A stretch of DNA of 64,000 nucleotides, from assembly GCA_040905965.1 (NCBI GenBank), contig JBBDQP010000092.1, positions 1 through 64,000 of the forward strand, written 5' to 3'. The position numbers were made by a program, and so were the translations under genes. Under the pieces are notes generated by a model. The model was given only the letters and a program-made list of their open reading frames with translations, had not been told where the DNA came from and made no database searches. The DNA comes from DATHWB01 sp040905965. Its GTDB lineage: Bacteria > Actinomycetota > Acidimicrobiia > Spongiisociales > ZC4RG35. Shown here piece by piece: positions 24,452 through 33,482 of the stretch (position 1 is its first letter; the number at the start of each line of letters is the position of its first letter).

Positions 24452-25639
24452 ATGCGACACCCCCGTCTCTTCGCTCTGCTGCCACTCGCGGTCGCCGTGG
24501 TGACGCTCAGTACCCAGGCGATCTTCCTGGTGGGCGCGTCGTTTTTCCAGATCGGTCCGGAATTCGGAGTCGGCCCGCTCGGTCTCGGTCTCCTCACGGC
24601 GTCCTTCTTTCTGACCGCTGCCGTCACGTCCGCCCCGTTGGGGCGCTGGGTACAACGAATCGGTTGGCAGCGTGCCATGGTGCTCAACCTCCGGATGACG
24701 GCTGCGGTCCTCGGGGCCGTACCGTTTCTGGCGCGCGACCCCGTGTCACTCGGTGTCCTGCTGGTCGCCGCCGCGTCCATCTATGGCGCCTCGAATCCGG
24801 CTGCCAATCAGGCGCTGGCAGACCACACGGACCCGGCGCGTCAGGCCACGATCTTTGGCGCCAAGCATGCGGGGATTCCCGCCTCGACGCTGCTGGCGGG
24901 GTTGGCGGTGCCTCTCGTCGTCGAGACGCACGGATGGCGCTGGGCGTTCGGGGTCGCTGCCGTCCTGGCGCTCCTCGTTTCGTTTCTGGTTCCGTCGGGC
25001 ACGCTGGCGGAGCCGGCCTCGCGACATAGCCAGGCGCCGGCCGAGGGCATCACTCGGACCCGAGATCTCGTGTATCTGGCAGTCGGATCCTCGTTTGCCA
25101 CCTGGGGAGCGATCGCACTCGGCACCTATTTGGTGTCTGCCACTGTGGACCTCGGGTTCTCGGCGTCTGCCGCCGGGTTGCTCCAGTTCGTCGGCTCTGC
25201 GGTTTCGATCCTGGCCCGGGTGACGGCGGGCGTGATCACCGACCGGACTGGCGGACGCGGGTTCGGTGGGATCGTCCTGCTCGCCGGGATCGGCGCAGTC
25301 GCGTTCTTCGCGTTGGCGCTGGTCGACGGTCCCGCGTTTTTCGTGATCGTCGTTGTCGCTTTCGCCACCGGGTGGGGTTGGCCCGGTCTGATGACTTACA
25401 CCGTCGTCCGAGCAAATCGAGCGTCTGCAGCCTCAGCCTCGGCGATCACACAGGCGGGTGTCTTCGTCGGCGCCGGGTCGGTACCCATCGTGCTCGGTGC
25501 GGTCATCGAGCGGTGGTCTTTCGGAGCCGCGTGGATGACGGCTGCAGTTGGCCTCGTGATCGCAGCCGTCGCAGTCGGCTCGGTCGGATGGCGGGTCAGC
25601 CCGAACCGCGGGCCGGACGCGCCCCATGCGGCGGAATGA
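24452..25639 (+). CDS. MFS transporter (CynX/NimT or YbfB-like)
   Basis: A 395-residue permease with about twelve membrane helices in two halves. The N-terminus (LPLAVAVVTLSTQAIFLVGA) and the ASNPAANQALADHTDPARQ loop after helix 4 are typical of major-facilitator proteins. Substrate unknown. ATG 24452 is chosen because it begins a normal first helix and follows a -10 element; the frame is open back to 24410. It converges on the NCS2 permease across a long palindrome. Confidence 0.85.
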   Translation: MRHPRLFALLPLAVAVVTLSTQAIFLVGASFFQIGPEFGVGPLGLGLLTASFFLTAAVTSAPLGRWVQRIGWQRAMVLNLRMTAAVLGAVPFLARDPVSLGVLLVAAASIYGASNPAANQALADHTDPARQATIFGAKHAGIPASTLLAGLAVPLVVETHGWRWAFGVAAVLALLVSFLVPSGTLAEPASRHSQAPAEGITRTRDLVYLAVGSSFATWGAIALGTYLVSATVDLGFSASAAGLLQFVGSAVSILARVTAGVITDRTGGRGFGGIVLLAGIGAVAFFALALVDGPAFFVIVVVAFATGWGWPGLMTYTVVRANRASAASASAITQAGVFVGAGSVPIVLGAVIERWSFGAAWMTAAVGLVIAAVAVGSVGWRVSPNRGPDAPHAAE

Positions 25640-25660
25640 ACCAGGCTTCGTCCCGACGCG

Positions 25661-25690
25661 TCAGGGCCCGGGCACGTGCCCGGGCCCTGA
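25661..25690. terminator. perfect 30-bp palindrome between convergent genes (bidirectional terminator)
   Basis: A perfect palindrome: the first 15 bases (TCAGGGCCCGGGCAC) are followed directly by their reverse complement. It lies 21 bp past the MFS stop and 17 bp past the NCS2 stop. There is no T tract, as is common for actinobacterial terminators. Confidence 0.7.
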
Positions 25691-25707
25691 TCTCCGATCG
25701 GGATCGA

Positions 25708-27069
25708 TCAGGCTGCGAAGGTCTGTCCCAGGAGTTCCTGGGCGAAGTAGACGACGAAGGCTGCGGCCACGACCCACATGAGCATCGGGACCTGGGATCC
25801 CTTGCCCTTGACCGCCTTGATCAGGACCCACATCACGAAGCCGGCACCGATACCGACGGTGATGCTGTACGTGAGGGGCATCAGGACGACTGCCAGCAGG
25901 GCGGGCAGTCCTTCTTCGAAGTCCCTGAAGTCGATGTCCTTGATGAGCGAAAACATCAGGAACCCGACGAGGATCAGCACCGGGGCGGTTGCCTGTGCCG
26001 GGATGATCCCCGCGATCGGCGCGAGGAAGATCGAAATGAGGAACAGGACTCCGACCACGACTGAGGTCAGGCCGGTCCTTCCGCCTTCCGCCACGCCCGC
26101 CGAGCTCTCGATGTAGCTCGTGTTCGAGCTCACCCCGGCCATTCCGCCGAGCGCCGCTCCCACCGAGTCGACGAACAGCAGCTTGCCGACCTCCGGGATC
26201 CTCCCGTTCTCGTCCGTCAACTCGGCTTGTTCGACGATGGCGGTTGCCGTTCCCATCGTGTCGAAGAAGTCGGTGAGCATGAAGCTGAAGATCGTCAGCA
26301 ACGCTGTCAGCGTGCCGAGAACGGTGAACACCTCACCGAGGTCGAATTGACCGAGGGTCGAGAAGTCCGGAGTTGCCGTGAAGGAGTCTGGCATCGACTG
26401 CACGCCCATGATCACGCCGATGATGGTCGTCAACACGATGCTGATGACCAGAGCTCCGGTGACCTTCCGGGCGTAGAGCACGACCGTGATCAACAGTCCG
26501 ATCAAGGTGAGCGCCGCTCCCGACGAGTTCGGGAACACCCACTCGACCGGTACTCCGGCACCCTGCTGGATGAGTCCGCCGTTGACGAACCCAATGAACA
26601 GGATGAAGAGCCCGATCCCGACTCCGATCGCGTACTTCAGGGACGTCGGGACGGCATCCATGATCGCCTCGCGGAGGCCGACGACGACCAGGAGCGTGAC
26701 GACGATGCCTTCCAGGACGATGACACCCATGGCTCCCGCGGGGCTGAGTCCGGCGCCGAGCACGAGACCAAACGCCACCGCAGCATTGATGCCGAGACCT
26801 GCCGCCATCGCCAGGGGGTAGTTGGACACCACTCCCATCGCGATACACAACAAGCCGGCCACGAGTGCCGTGGCCGCTGCCACCGCCCCCGGGTCGAGTC
26901 CGGCCGCCCCGAGGATGCTCGGGTTCACAAAGATGATGTACGCCATCACCAAGAACGTTGCGACCCCTGCTCGGATTTCGGTCGCGACGTCCGTTCCTCG
27001 CTCCGAGAGCTTGAAGAACGAGTCGAGTCCCGAACCGCCTGAAGGGGCGCGTTGCGCCGTGTCGGACAT
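25708..27069 (-). CDS. NCS2-family purine permease (AzgA/guanine-hypoxanthine type)
   Basis: A 453-residue transporter of the AzgA branch. GVATFLVMAYIIFVNPSIL, NYPLAMAAGLGINAAVAFG, FDTMGTATAIVEQA and AGVSSNTSYIESSAGVAEGG are signature stretches; the last carries residues of the substrate site. Twelve to fourteen membrane helices are expected, importing adenine, guanine or hypoxanthine with protons. ATG 27069 has GGGAGGGTG a few nt upstream, one of the clearest ribosome binding sites in the window. The ~95-nt gap upstream shows no purine riboswitch that I can recognise. Confidence 0.92.
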   Translation of the reverse strand: MSDTAQRAPSGGSGLDSFFKLSERGTDVATEIRAGVATFLVMAYIIFVNPSILGAAGLDPGAVAAATALVAGLLCIAMGVVSNYPLAMAAGLGINAAVAFGLVLGAGLSPAGAMGVIVLEGIVVTLLVVVGLREAIMDAVPTSLKYAIGVGIGLFILFIGFVNGGLIQQGAGVPVEWVFPNSSGAALTLIGLLITVVLYARKVTGALVISIVLTTIIGVIMGVQSMPDSFTATPDFSTLGQFDLGEVFTVLGTLTALLTIFSFMLTDFFDTMGTATAIVEQAELTDENGRIPEVGKLLFVDSVGAALGGMAGVSSNTSYIESSAGVAEGGRTGLTSVVVGVLFLISIFLAPIAGIIPAQATAPVLILVGFLMFSLIKDIDFRDFEEGLPALLAVVLMPLTYSITVGIGAGFVMWVLIKAVKGKGSQVPMLMWVVAAAFVVYFAQELLGQTFAA

Positions 27070-27165
27070 GGACACCCTCCCGTGTCGATGCAATTTCCGG
27101 CATGAGAGTAGGAACTCAGGTCGTCGTCATGCGGTATCCCGCAGGGGATTTTTGTGTTCGCCAGT

Positions 27166-27849
27166 TCAGAACGGGACGCCGACTGCCTCGCACAGAAAGC
27201 GCATGAACGGTGTCGCCGTCTTACACAGGCGGGTGAACTCGTCGATGAACCCGTCCGAGGTCACGGCTTTCTGCGAGAGCGACACCGAAGCGATGAAGTC
27301 CTTGCGCTTTAGGTCTTCGACATATCGGTGATCGGGATCGAAGCCTTTGGGCGGCTTCACGAGCGAGTCGCCTTCGAGGTTGAACGTCTCGGCGAATGCC
27401 TTCCCGTAGGCCGCCTTGCGCCAGGCGGCAGGATTGGCGGCGATGTGTTCGCGTATCCGGTAGGCGACTGCAGTCTCGGGTCGCCACAAGCCAACCCCCA
27501 TGAACGTTCCTGACGGTTGGATGTGCAGGTAGTAGCCGGGCGCATGGGCGTCCTTGGCCGCCTCATGTCGGAACTGGACGCCCGTGTTCTCCTTGTACGG
27601 CGTCTTGTCCTTGGCGAAGCGCGTGTCGCGCTGGATGCGGAAGAGGGACCCGCCCACGACTCGGGCATCGGCGGTGAAGTGAGGCGAGATCTTTGCGAGC
27701 CGAGGTCCGAAGTCGGAGATGAACTGCAACGCCGGTTCTTGGACCTTGTCGACATAGCGGTCCTTGTTGGCACCGAACCAGTCCCGGTTGTTGTTGGCGG
27801 CGAGATCGCGGAGGAAGCTGTAGGTGGCGGGAGTGAAATGCGTTGTCAT
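27166..27849 (-). CDS. DUF2461 family protein
   Basis: A 227-residue protein matching the TIGR02453/DUF2461 pattern: LRDLAANNNRDWFGANKDRY, FRIQRDTRFAKDKTPYKEN, GYYLHIQPSGTFMGVGLW and a C-terminal KRKDF segment. Function is unknown; the family is widespread in bacteria and soluble. The start is ATG 27849, with TAGCTT 7 nt upstream; the frame remains open farther 5' without homology. It is divergent from the DUF368 gene. Confidence 0.9.
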   Translation of the reverse strand: MTTHFTPATYSFLRDLAANNNRDWFGANKDRYVDKVQEPALQFISDFGPRLAKISPHFTADARVVGGSLFRIQRDTRFAKDKTPYKENTGVQFRHEAAKDAHAPGYYLHIQPSGTFMGVGLWRPETAVAYRIREHIAANPAAWRKAAYGKAFAETFNLEGDSLVKPPKGFDPDHRYVEDLKRKDFIASVSLSQKAVTSDGFIDEFTRLCKTATPFMRFLCEAVGVPF

Positions 27850-27856
27850 GTCACCG

Positions 27857-27862
27857 AAGCTA
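27857..27862 (-). promoter_or_regulatory. -10 element for DUF2461 gene
   Basis: TAGCTT on the minus strand, 7 nt before ATG 27849. Confidence 0.5.
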
Positions 27863-27903
27863 TCGAACCCCAGTGACATGTGAGTGGTACAGGAGTCGAT
27901 ACC

Positions 27904-28794
27904 GTGGCGCAGATGCCACCCCCCGTCGCACACTTCTTCCACGGCCTCCTGATGGGCACGGCCGACTCCGTTCCCGGGGTTTCGGGCGGGACGATGGCGC
28001 TGATCGTGGGCATCTACGGCCGCTTGTTGGCGTCGATCGGCCACGGCTTCCGGGCGATCCTGTCAGTCGTCCGCTTCGATCGACTGGCTGTGGTCCTGCA
28101 CTTGCGCGGGGTCGAATGGGGGCTCGTCGGCCCGCTCGCTCTCGGCATCGGAACCGCCCTCCTGATTGCCGCCGAATTCGTGCCCGAATTGTTGAAGGAT
28201 TGGCCGGTGGAGAGCCGCGCCGTGTTCCTCGGACTCGTGGCGGCGAGCCTCGCCGTGCCGTGGAGACAGATTCGGGATCGGAACCATCGGTCGATCGTGA
28301 TCGCCCTCGCCGCCGCCATCCCGGCGTTTGTACTCAGTGGGCTTCCCCCTGGGTCCATCGTCGACCCCACCCCACTTGTGATCTTCCTCGGAGCCGCGTT
28401 CGCCATCTGCGCGATGATCCTCCCCGGTGTCAGCGGGGCGTTTCTGCTTCTCGTCGTCGGGCTGTACGAGCCGACGCTCCGTGCCGTCGACGAACTCGAC
28501 TTGGCCTATCTCGCCGTGTTCGCGGTGGGAATGGTGATCGGGCTCGGCACCTTCTCGCTGGTCCTCGGCGGTCTTCTTGCCCGCAGCCATGATGTGACGA
28601 TGGCTGCCCTCGTCGGGTTGATGGCCGGGTCGCTGCGCGCACTGTGGCCATGGCAGGACGACGAGCGAGGGTTGCTGAGTCCGGTCGATCCGCTCGTCCC
28701 AGTGCTCTTCGTCGCGCTGGGCGCCGCCGTCGTCGTGGGCATCCAAGCGGTGGCGTGGCGACGCTCCCGGATCGATCCGATGAAACGCGCCTGA
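27904..28794 (+). CDS. DUF368 membrane protein (polyprenyl-phosphate translocase family)
   Basis: A 296-residue polytopic protein. GLLMGTADSVPGVSGGTMALIVG and the second-half ICAMILPGVSGAFLLLVVG are the two inverted-repeat signatures of DUF368. Family members (PopT) have been shown in other bacteria to recycle undecaprenyl phosphate across the membrane; here that role is inferred. GTG 27904 is chosen because AGGAG (27891-27895) stands 8 nt before it, rather than GTG 27880. Confidence 0.9.
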   Translation: MAQMPPPVAHFFHGLLMGTADSVPGVSGGTMALIVGIYGRLLASIGHGFRAILSVVRFDRLAVVLHLRGVEWGLVGPLALGIGTALLIAAEFVPELLKDWPVESRAVFLGLVAASLAVPWRQIRDRNHRSIVIALAAAIPAFVLSGLPPGSIVDPTPLVIFLGAAFAICAMILPGVSGAFLLLVVGLYEPTLRAVDELDLAYLAVFAVGMVIGLGTFSLVLGGLLARSHDVTMAALVGLMAGSLRALWPWQDDERGLLSPVDPLVPVLFVALGAAVVVGIQAVAWRRSRIDPMKRA

Positions 28795-28819
28795 GGCGCC
28801 GACCTGGCAAGCTCGGGGT

Positions 28820-29638
28820 GTGAACCTCGACTCGTTTCCGCGCTGGGTTGGATGGCTGTGGGCGGTTGGCGGGGCGGCTGCCGTCCTCGGGTCGCTGGTT
28901 GGCGTGGCCGTCGGCTGGGTCTTCATCGGAACGGTGGGCGACGCTGTCACGGACACGGTCGGTGTGTCCCGCCGGGCGCTTCTCTCGGTCGAGGAGACCA
29001 CTCGTGTGATCGACGAGGTGTTCGACGGTGTCGCCGGTTCGCTGCGCGAGGTGCAGTCGACGCTGGCGGACACTTCGCTGACGCTCACCGCCGCGTCCGT
29101 CATCACGCGAAGTCTGGGCGATGTCGTCACCGAGGAGGTCCCTGCTTCCGTCGACGCCGTTCGGGCTTCCCTTCCCGCCCTGATCGACACGGCGAGCGTG
29201 ATCGACATCACGATGAGAGGCCTGTCCTTCTTTGGGGTCGACTACGACCCCGATATTCCGCTCGACCAGTCGATCGAGCAGATCGATGCACGCCTCGCAG
29301 AGATCCCGCTGCTGTTGCGTGGCCAGCAGGGCACGCTCGAAGCGGTCGCCTCCGATTTGGAAGAGTTTTCGTCTTCGACGCTGACGATCGCCGACGACCT
29401 GGCCACGATTCGGGTGCGGCTCGCCGACGCCTCGGTCGTCCTGAATGGATACGCGTCGATCGCCTCGGAGAGCACCGGTCTGCTCGACGAACTCGAATCC
29501 GACGTCGCCTCCGGGGTGCGACTCTTGCGCGGGTTGCTGGTCGTGGTGGGCGTCGGCCTGGCCGCCACCCAGACTGTGGCGATCGCCGCAGGACTCGCCA
29601 TCCTCAGATCTGAGACGATCCTCGGTCCCGACCGATGA
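28820..29638 (+). CDS. membrane-anchored helical protein of unknown function
   Basis: A 272-residue protein. A membrane helix spans roughly residues 10-37 (WAVGGAAAVLGSLVGVAVGW), a second one residues ~235-262 (LVVVGVGLAATQTVAIAAGLAI). Between them are about 190 residues of mostly helical, serine- and threonine-rich sequence likely to form an external coiled structure, broken by an FFGVDYDPDIPLDQ segment. No family recognised. GTG 28820 lies 25 nt after the DUF368 stop, so they may be co-transcribed. Confidence 0.75.
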   Translation: MNLDSFPRWVGWLWAVGGAAAVLGSLVGVAVGWVFIGTVGDAVTDTVGVSRRALLSVEETTRVIDEVFDGVAGSLREVQSTLADTSLTLTAASVITRSLGDVVTEEVPASVDAVRASLPALIDTASVIDITMRGLSFFGVDYDPDIPLDQSIEQIDARLAEIPLLLRGQQGTLEAVASDLEEFSSSTLTIADDLATIRVRLADASVVLNGYASIASESTGLLDELESDVASGVRLLRGLLVVVGVGLAATQTVAIAAGLAILRSETILGPDR

Positions 29639-29811
29639 CCCCATTCGACCCCCTGCGCCCGGTCGAGATCCGTACGTCGTTGGCCAACTGGGCGAGGCTC
29701 GCGTCATCGGGCTGAACGTTGCTGATTGGCATGCCTGTCCCCCTGCTCTCGCTTCTCTCGGACCGGACTCCGGCTCCGTCCCGGGTCGACCCCACCGCCT
29801 AGTCTCCGGAC
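29639..29811. other. intergenic region upstream of glgB
   Basis: 173 bp with no convincing gene. Apart from the TAGTCT element at its right end I see no repeat, RNA or long dyad. Confidence 0.6.
29800..29805 (+). promoter_or_regulatory. -10 element for glgB
   Basis: TAGTCT ends 6 nt before ATG 29812. Confidence 0.5.
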
Positions 29812-31677
29812 ATGGCTCGGGACTTCACTGCCCACGATCGGTGGCTCTTCAACAACGGTGAACAAGAGAACCTGTATCTCTTCCTCGGTGCCCATCTTGA
29901 CGGAGATCACACGGTGTTCCGGGTCTGGGCGCCCAACGCCGAGAGTGTGTCGGTGACCGGCGACTGGAACGGGTGGAGTCCCGCCAGTCACCCGATGCGC
30001 GGCTCGGAATCGGGTGTCTGGGAGCTCGACGTCAGCGGGCCAGGCAAGGGGGACCGGTACAAGTATCTCATCGTCCCTCGCAACGGTGGCAGGCCCCTGG
30101 AGAAGGCCGACCCGTGTGCCTTTCATTCCGAGACGGGGCTCGGCACGGCTTCGATCATCTGGGATCTCGACTACCGGTGGTCGGACGATGAGTGGATGGC
30201 GAAGCGGGCCGAACGCAACGCGTTCGACGCTCCGATGTCGATCTACGAGTGTCACCTCGGTTCGTGGTCTCGGCAGGGCCCTCTGGACTATGTCTCGCTC
30301 GCCAAGGGTCTCGCCGATCATCTGGAACGCACCGGATTCACCCACATCGAGCTGATGCCGGTGATGGAGCACCCATTCGATGGCTCCTGGGGATATCAGT
30401 CGACCGGATATTTCGCGCCGACCAGTCGCTTCGGAACGCCGCAGGGGATGATGGAGTTCGTCGACATCATGCATCAGCGGGGGATCGGCGTGATCCTCGA
30501 CTGGGTTCCCTCCCATTTCGCCGTCGACGCCCACGGTCTCGCCCGATTCGACGGGACCCACTTGTACGAGCATTCGGACCCGCGCCAGGGCTTTCATCCC
30601 GACTGGGGCTCGTTCATCTTCAACTACGGCCGAAACGAGGTGCGGGCGTTCCTCCTGTCCTCGGCGCACTATTGGGTGGACATGTATCACGCCGACGGGC
30701 TCCGGGTGGACGGGGTCGCTTCGATGCTGTACCTCGACTATTCCCGGAAAGACGGGGAGTGGATCCCCAACACCCACGGGGGTCGGGAGAACCTCGAGGC
30801 CGTTTCTTTCGTCCGCAAGCTCAACGCCTCCCTCTACGGGCGGTTCCCCGGCATTCAGACCATTGCCGAAGAGTCGACCTCCTGGCCGCTGGTCACCCGC
30901 CCCACCGACGTCGACGGGCTCGGATTCGGATACAAGTGGGATATGGGATGGATGAACGACAGCCTCCGATATTTCGGGATGGACCCGATCTTCCGCGGCT
31001 ACGAGGACAACCACCGGTTGTTGACGTTCCGCGGTTTGTATGCGTTCACGGAGAACTACGTGCTTGCCCTCTCCCACGACGAGGTCGTGCACGGCAAGCG
31101 GTCGCTCCTCGACAAGCAGCCAGGGGATGAGTGGCGTCGCTTCGCCGGGTTGCGGGCCCTCCTTGCCTACCAGTGGGCGCTGCCTGGCAAGAAGCTGCTT
31201 TTCATGGGTTCCGAGTTCGGTTCGCCGTTCGAATGGAACCACGAGGGCGAACTGCCCTTCTTTCTCCTGGACTACGAAGTCCACGCCGGTGTGCTCGCCT
31301 TCACCGCCGCGCTCAACGAGCTCTACCGGAACACGCCTGCGCTTCACATCGGTGAGCTGGCGGAAGAGTGCTTCCAGTGGATCGAAGCAGACGACGTTGC
31401 ACGATCCACCCTCGCCTTCCTGCGGAGTGCGGAAGGGCATCCTCCGGTGCTCGTCGTCTGCAACTTCACGCCTGAGGTGTGGTCCGACTACCGCATCGGG
31501 GTGCCCGCCGCTGGAGGGTGGACGACCCTGCTGTCGAGCGATGGAGCGGAATTCGGCGGCTCAGGACTCGCACCGGTCGAACTCCAGACCGAGTCGGTCG
31601 GGAGCCACGGCTACGACCAATCCGTGGTCTTCGCGGTCCCTCCGATGTCGGTGTCGTTCTTCTCGCCCGCAGGCTGA
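29812..31677 (+). CDS. glgB: 1,4-alpha-glucan branching enzyme
   Basis: A 621-residue GH13 enzyme that adds alpha-1,6 branches to glycogen. An N-terminal carbohydrate-binding module (VFRVWAPNAESVSVTGDWNGW) precedes the catalytic barrel. DGLRVDGVASMLYLDYSR holds the aspartate nucleophile, TIAEEST the acid/base glutamate, and LSHDEVVHGKRSL the third catalytic aspartate. The C-terminal all-beta domain is present. The length fits the short type without the N1 domain. It is followed within 12 nt by a CopC-like gene, then glgC and glgX. Confidence 0.96.
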   Translation: MARDFTAHDRWLFNNGEQENLYLFLGAHLDGDHTVFRVWAPNAESVSVTGDWNGWSPASHPMRGSESGVWELDVSGPGKGDRYKYLIVPRNGGRPLEKADPCAFHSETGLGTASIIWDLDYRWSDDEWMAKRAERNAFDAPMSIYECHLGSWSRQGPLDYVSLAKGLADHLERTGFTHIELMPVMEHPFDGSWGYQSTGYFAPTSRFGTPQGMMEFVDIMHQRGIGVILDWVPSHFAVDAHGLARFDGTHLYEHSDPRQGFHPDWGSFIFNYGRNEVRAFLLSSAHYWVDMYHADGLRVDGVASMLYLDYSRKDGEWIPNTHGGRENLEAVSFVRKLNASLYGRFPGIQTIAEESTSWPLVTRPTDVDGLGFGYKWDMGWMNDSLRYFGMDPIFRGYEDNHRLLTFRGLYAFTENYVLALSHDEVVHGKRSLLDKQPGDEWRRFAGLRALLAYQWALPGKKLLFMGSEFGSPFEWNHEGELPFFLLDYEVHAGVLAFTAALNELYRNTPALHIGELAEECFQWIEADDVARSTLAFLRSAEGHPPVLVVCNFTPEVWSDYRIGVPAAGGWTTLLSSDGAEFGGSGLAPVELQTESVGSHGYDQSVVFAVPPMSVSFFSPAG

Positions 31678-31689
31678 CTGGAGGAGCCG

Positions 31690-32190
31690 GTGCGTCGGGC
31701 AGTGATCCTCGCCACGCTTGTCCTTTGCATATGTCCCGCAATCACGGTGCTCGCCCACGGCACCTTCGTCGACGCCCGTCCCCTTCCCGGCGTCGGAGTG
31801 GGCGGAGTCGTCGACGAGGTTGCGTTCCTGTTTCCCGAAGACCTCGTCGCCGGTGCCGGTTCGATCACCGTCACGGGTCCGACCGGCATCGAAGTGCCGA
31901 CAGCTGGAGAACCGGAATACCCGATCGGGGCGGTGATTCGGCTTCCGATCGAACAGTTGACCGAACCCGGCTCCTACCGAGTCGACTACCGAGTTCTGGC
32001 GGCGGACGGGTTCGTCTTCGAAGGCTCGTTCGAGTTCACATACGACGTCGATGCTGAGCCGCTCGACCCCCTTCCCTACGGTCGGCAGGGTCCGGCCTGG
32101 TGGCTGGTGGGAGTGGGGGGAGCGTTGGCGGGTGTCCTGGTCCTGCTCGCCCGCAAGAGGAGGCGGGATTCGCCGGGTGACGCCGGGTGA
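31690..32190 (+). CDS. CopC-domain exported protein with C-terminal membrane anchor
   Basis: A 166-residue protein with a signal peptide (ILATLVLCICPAITVLA, then HG), a CopC/YobA-like beta sandwich of about 95 residues, and a C-terminal helix (WWLVGVGGALAGVLVLLA) followed by arginines. The mature N-terminus begins with His, as copper-binding CopC proteins do, and YRVDYRVLAADGFVFEGSFEF is the usual end of the domain. Copper binding is inferred. GTG 31690 follows GGAGGAG. It is an odd neighbour inside a glycogen cluster; no CopD gene is seen. Confidence 0.82.
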   Translation: MRRAVILATLVLCICPAITVLAHGTFVDARPLPGVGVGGVVDEVAFLFPEDLVAGAGSITVTGPTGIEVPTAGEPEYPIGAVIRLPIEQLTEPGSYRVDYRVLAADGFVFEGSFEFTYDVDAEPLDPLPYGRQGPAWWLVGVGGALAGVLVLLARKRRRDSPGDAG

Positions 32191-32198
32191 CAGGTCAG

Positions 32199-32204
32199 TA
32201 GGGT
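32199..32204 (+). promoter_or_regulatory. -10 element upstream of glgC
   Basis: TAGGGT; here about 24 nt separate it from GTG 32229 and the spacer carries a strong GGAAGGAGAG, so this transcript would be leadered. Confidence 0.4.
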
Positions 32205-32228
32205 TTGGAAGGACGAGGAAGGAGAGCC

Positions 32229-33482
32229 GTGTCGACAAGTGCCAACCGCCGCCGCGTCCTCTCGATGGTTCTTGCCGGGGGCGAGGGAAAACGGCTGATG
32301 CCGTTGACCCGGGACCGGGCCAAGCCGGGTGTGCCGTTCGGCGGGCATTACCGGCTCATCGACTTTGCCCTCTCCAATCTCGTCAACGGCGGCTTCCGCC
32401 GGATCGTGGTACTCACCCAATACAAGAGCCACAGCCTCAACGTGCATCTGTCGCGTACGTGGCGGATGTCGACGCTGTTGGGCAACTACGTGACGTCGGT
32501 GCCCGCCCAGATGCGCATGGGCAAACGCTGGTTCCTCGGTTCGGCCGACGCCATCCTGCAGAACATCAACATCATCTCTGACGAACAACCCGACCACATC
32601 TTCGTGTTCGGTGCCGATCACATCTACCGGATGGATCCACGTCAGATGCTCGATGAGCACGTGGCATCCGGCGCGGGAGTGACAGTCGCCGGGATCCGGG
32701 TGCCGATCGAACAGGCCGCTTCCTTCGGGATCATCGAACTCGGTACGTCCGCCAAGATCGAACGGTTCCGCGAGAAGCCGTCCGACCCGACCCCTGTCCC
32801 CGACGACCCGACGATGGTCCTGGCTTCCATGGGCAACTACATCTTCCGCACCGACGTGCTCCTCGACCTCATCCATGAGGATTCCCTTCGCGACGATTCG
32901 AAACACGACGTCGGCGGCGATCTCATTCCCGCCCTCGTCGACAAGGGCGAAGCCCACGTCTACGACTTCACCACCAACGAGGTGCCGGGGGTGACCGAGC
33001 GCGAGCACGCCTACTGGCGGGATGTGGGAACCCTCGACTCGTACTTCGACGCCCACATGGATCTGGTCTCGGTCGATCCCGTGTTCAACCTCTACAACAC
33101 CGAATGGCCGATCTTCACCAGTGACGTGACCGCACCCCCGGCCAAGGTCGTCGCCGTCGCGGAGCATGGTGCCGGGCAGTTGGCCGACTCCATCCTCTCC
33201 AACGGGGTGGTGATCTCCGGTGGCTATGTCCGCAACTCGGTGCTCTCACCCTGGGTGCGGGTGGATCCCGGTGCCGTGCTGGAAGGCACGGTGCTGCTCG
33301 AGGATGTCGTCGTCGGCGAAGGCGCTCAACTCCGCAACGTGATCGTCGACAAGAACGTCCAGATTCCGCCCGGAGCCCGCATCGGCTTCGACGTCGAACG
33401 CGATCGAGCCCGAGGCTTCGAGATCTCCGACGGCGGCGTCGTCGCCGTCCCCAAGAACACCAAAATCACCGAGCCGGAGTAG
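32229..33482 (+). CDS. glgC: glucose-1-phosphate adenylyltransferase (ADP-glucose synthase)
   Basis: A 417-residue enzyme making ADP-glucose, the committed step of glycogen synthesis. VLAGGEGKRLMPLTRDRAKP is the nucleotide-binding signature, GSADAILQN and VFGADHIYRMDP the catalytic and metal region, and GIIEL plus FREKPSDP the glucose-1-phosphate site. The C-terminal left-handed beta helix is complete. GTG 32229 follows GGAAGGAGAG. Its 3' end overlaps the convergent glgX gene by 17 bp. Confidence 0.96.
   Translation: MSTSANRRRVLSMVLAGGEGKRLMPLTRDRAKPGVPFGGHYRLIDFALSNLVNGGFRRIVVLTQYKSHSLNVHLSRTWRMSTLLGNYVTSVPAQMRMGKRWFLGSADAILQNINIISDEQPDHIFVFGADHIYRMDPRQMLDEHVASGAGVTVAGIRVPIEQAASFGIIELGTSAKIERFREKPSDPTPVPDDPTMVLASMGNYIFRTDVLLDLIHEDSLRDDSKHDVGGDLIPALVDKGEAHVYDFTTNEVPGVTEREHAYWRDVGTLDSYFDAHMDLVSVDPVFNLYNTEWPIFTSDVTAPPAKVVAVAEHGAGQLADSILSNGVVISGGYVRNSVLSPWVRVDPGAVLEGTVLLEDVVVGEGAQLRNVIVDKNVQIPPGARIGFDVERDRARGFEISDGGVVAVPKNTKITEPE

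Noticed and set aside
27070..27165. Possible purine riboswitch upstream of the NCS2 permease
   Set aside because: No conserved purine-riboswitch core or loop pairing could be found; only a short TGCGG/CCGCA hairpin is present.
28063..29707. Two long minus-strand frames (382 and 425 codons)
   Set aside because: Both are antisense to the DUF368 and 28820 genes and have biased, repeat-like composition.
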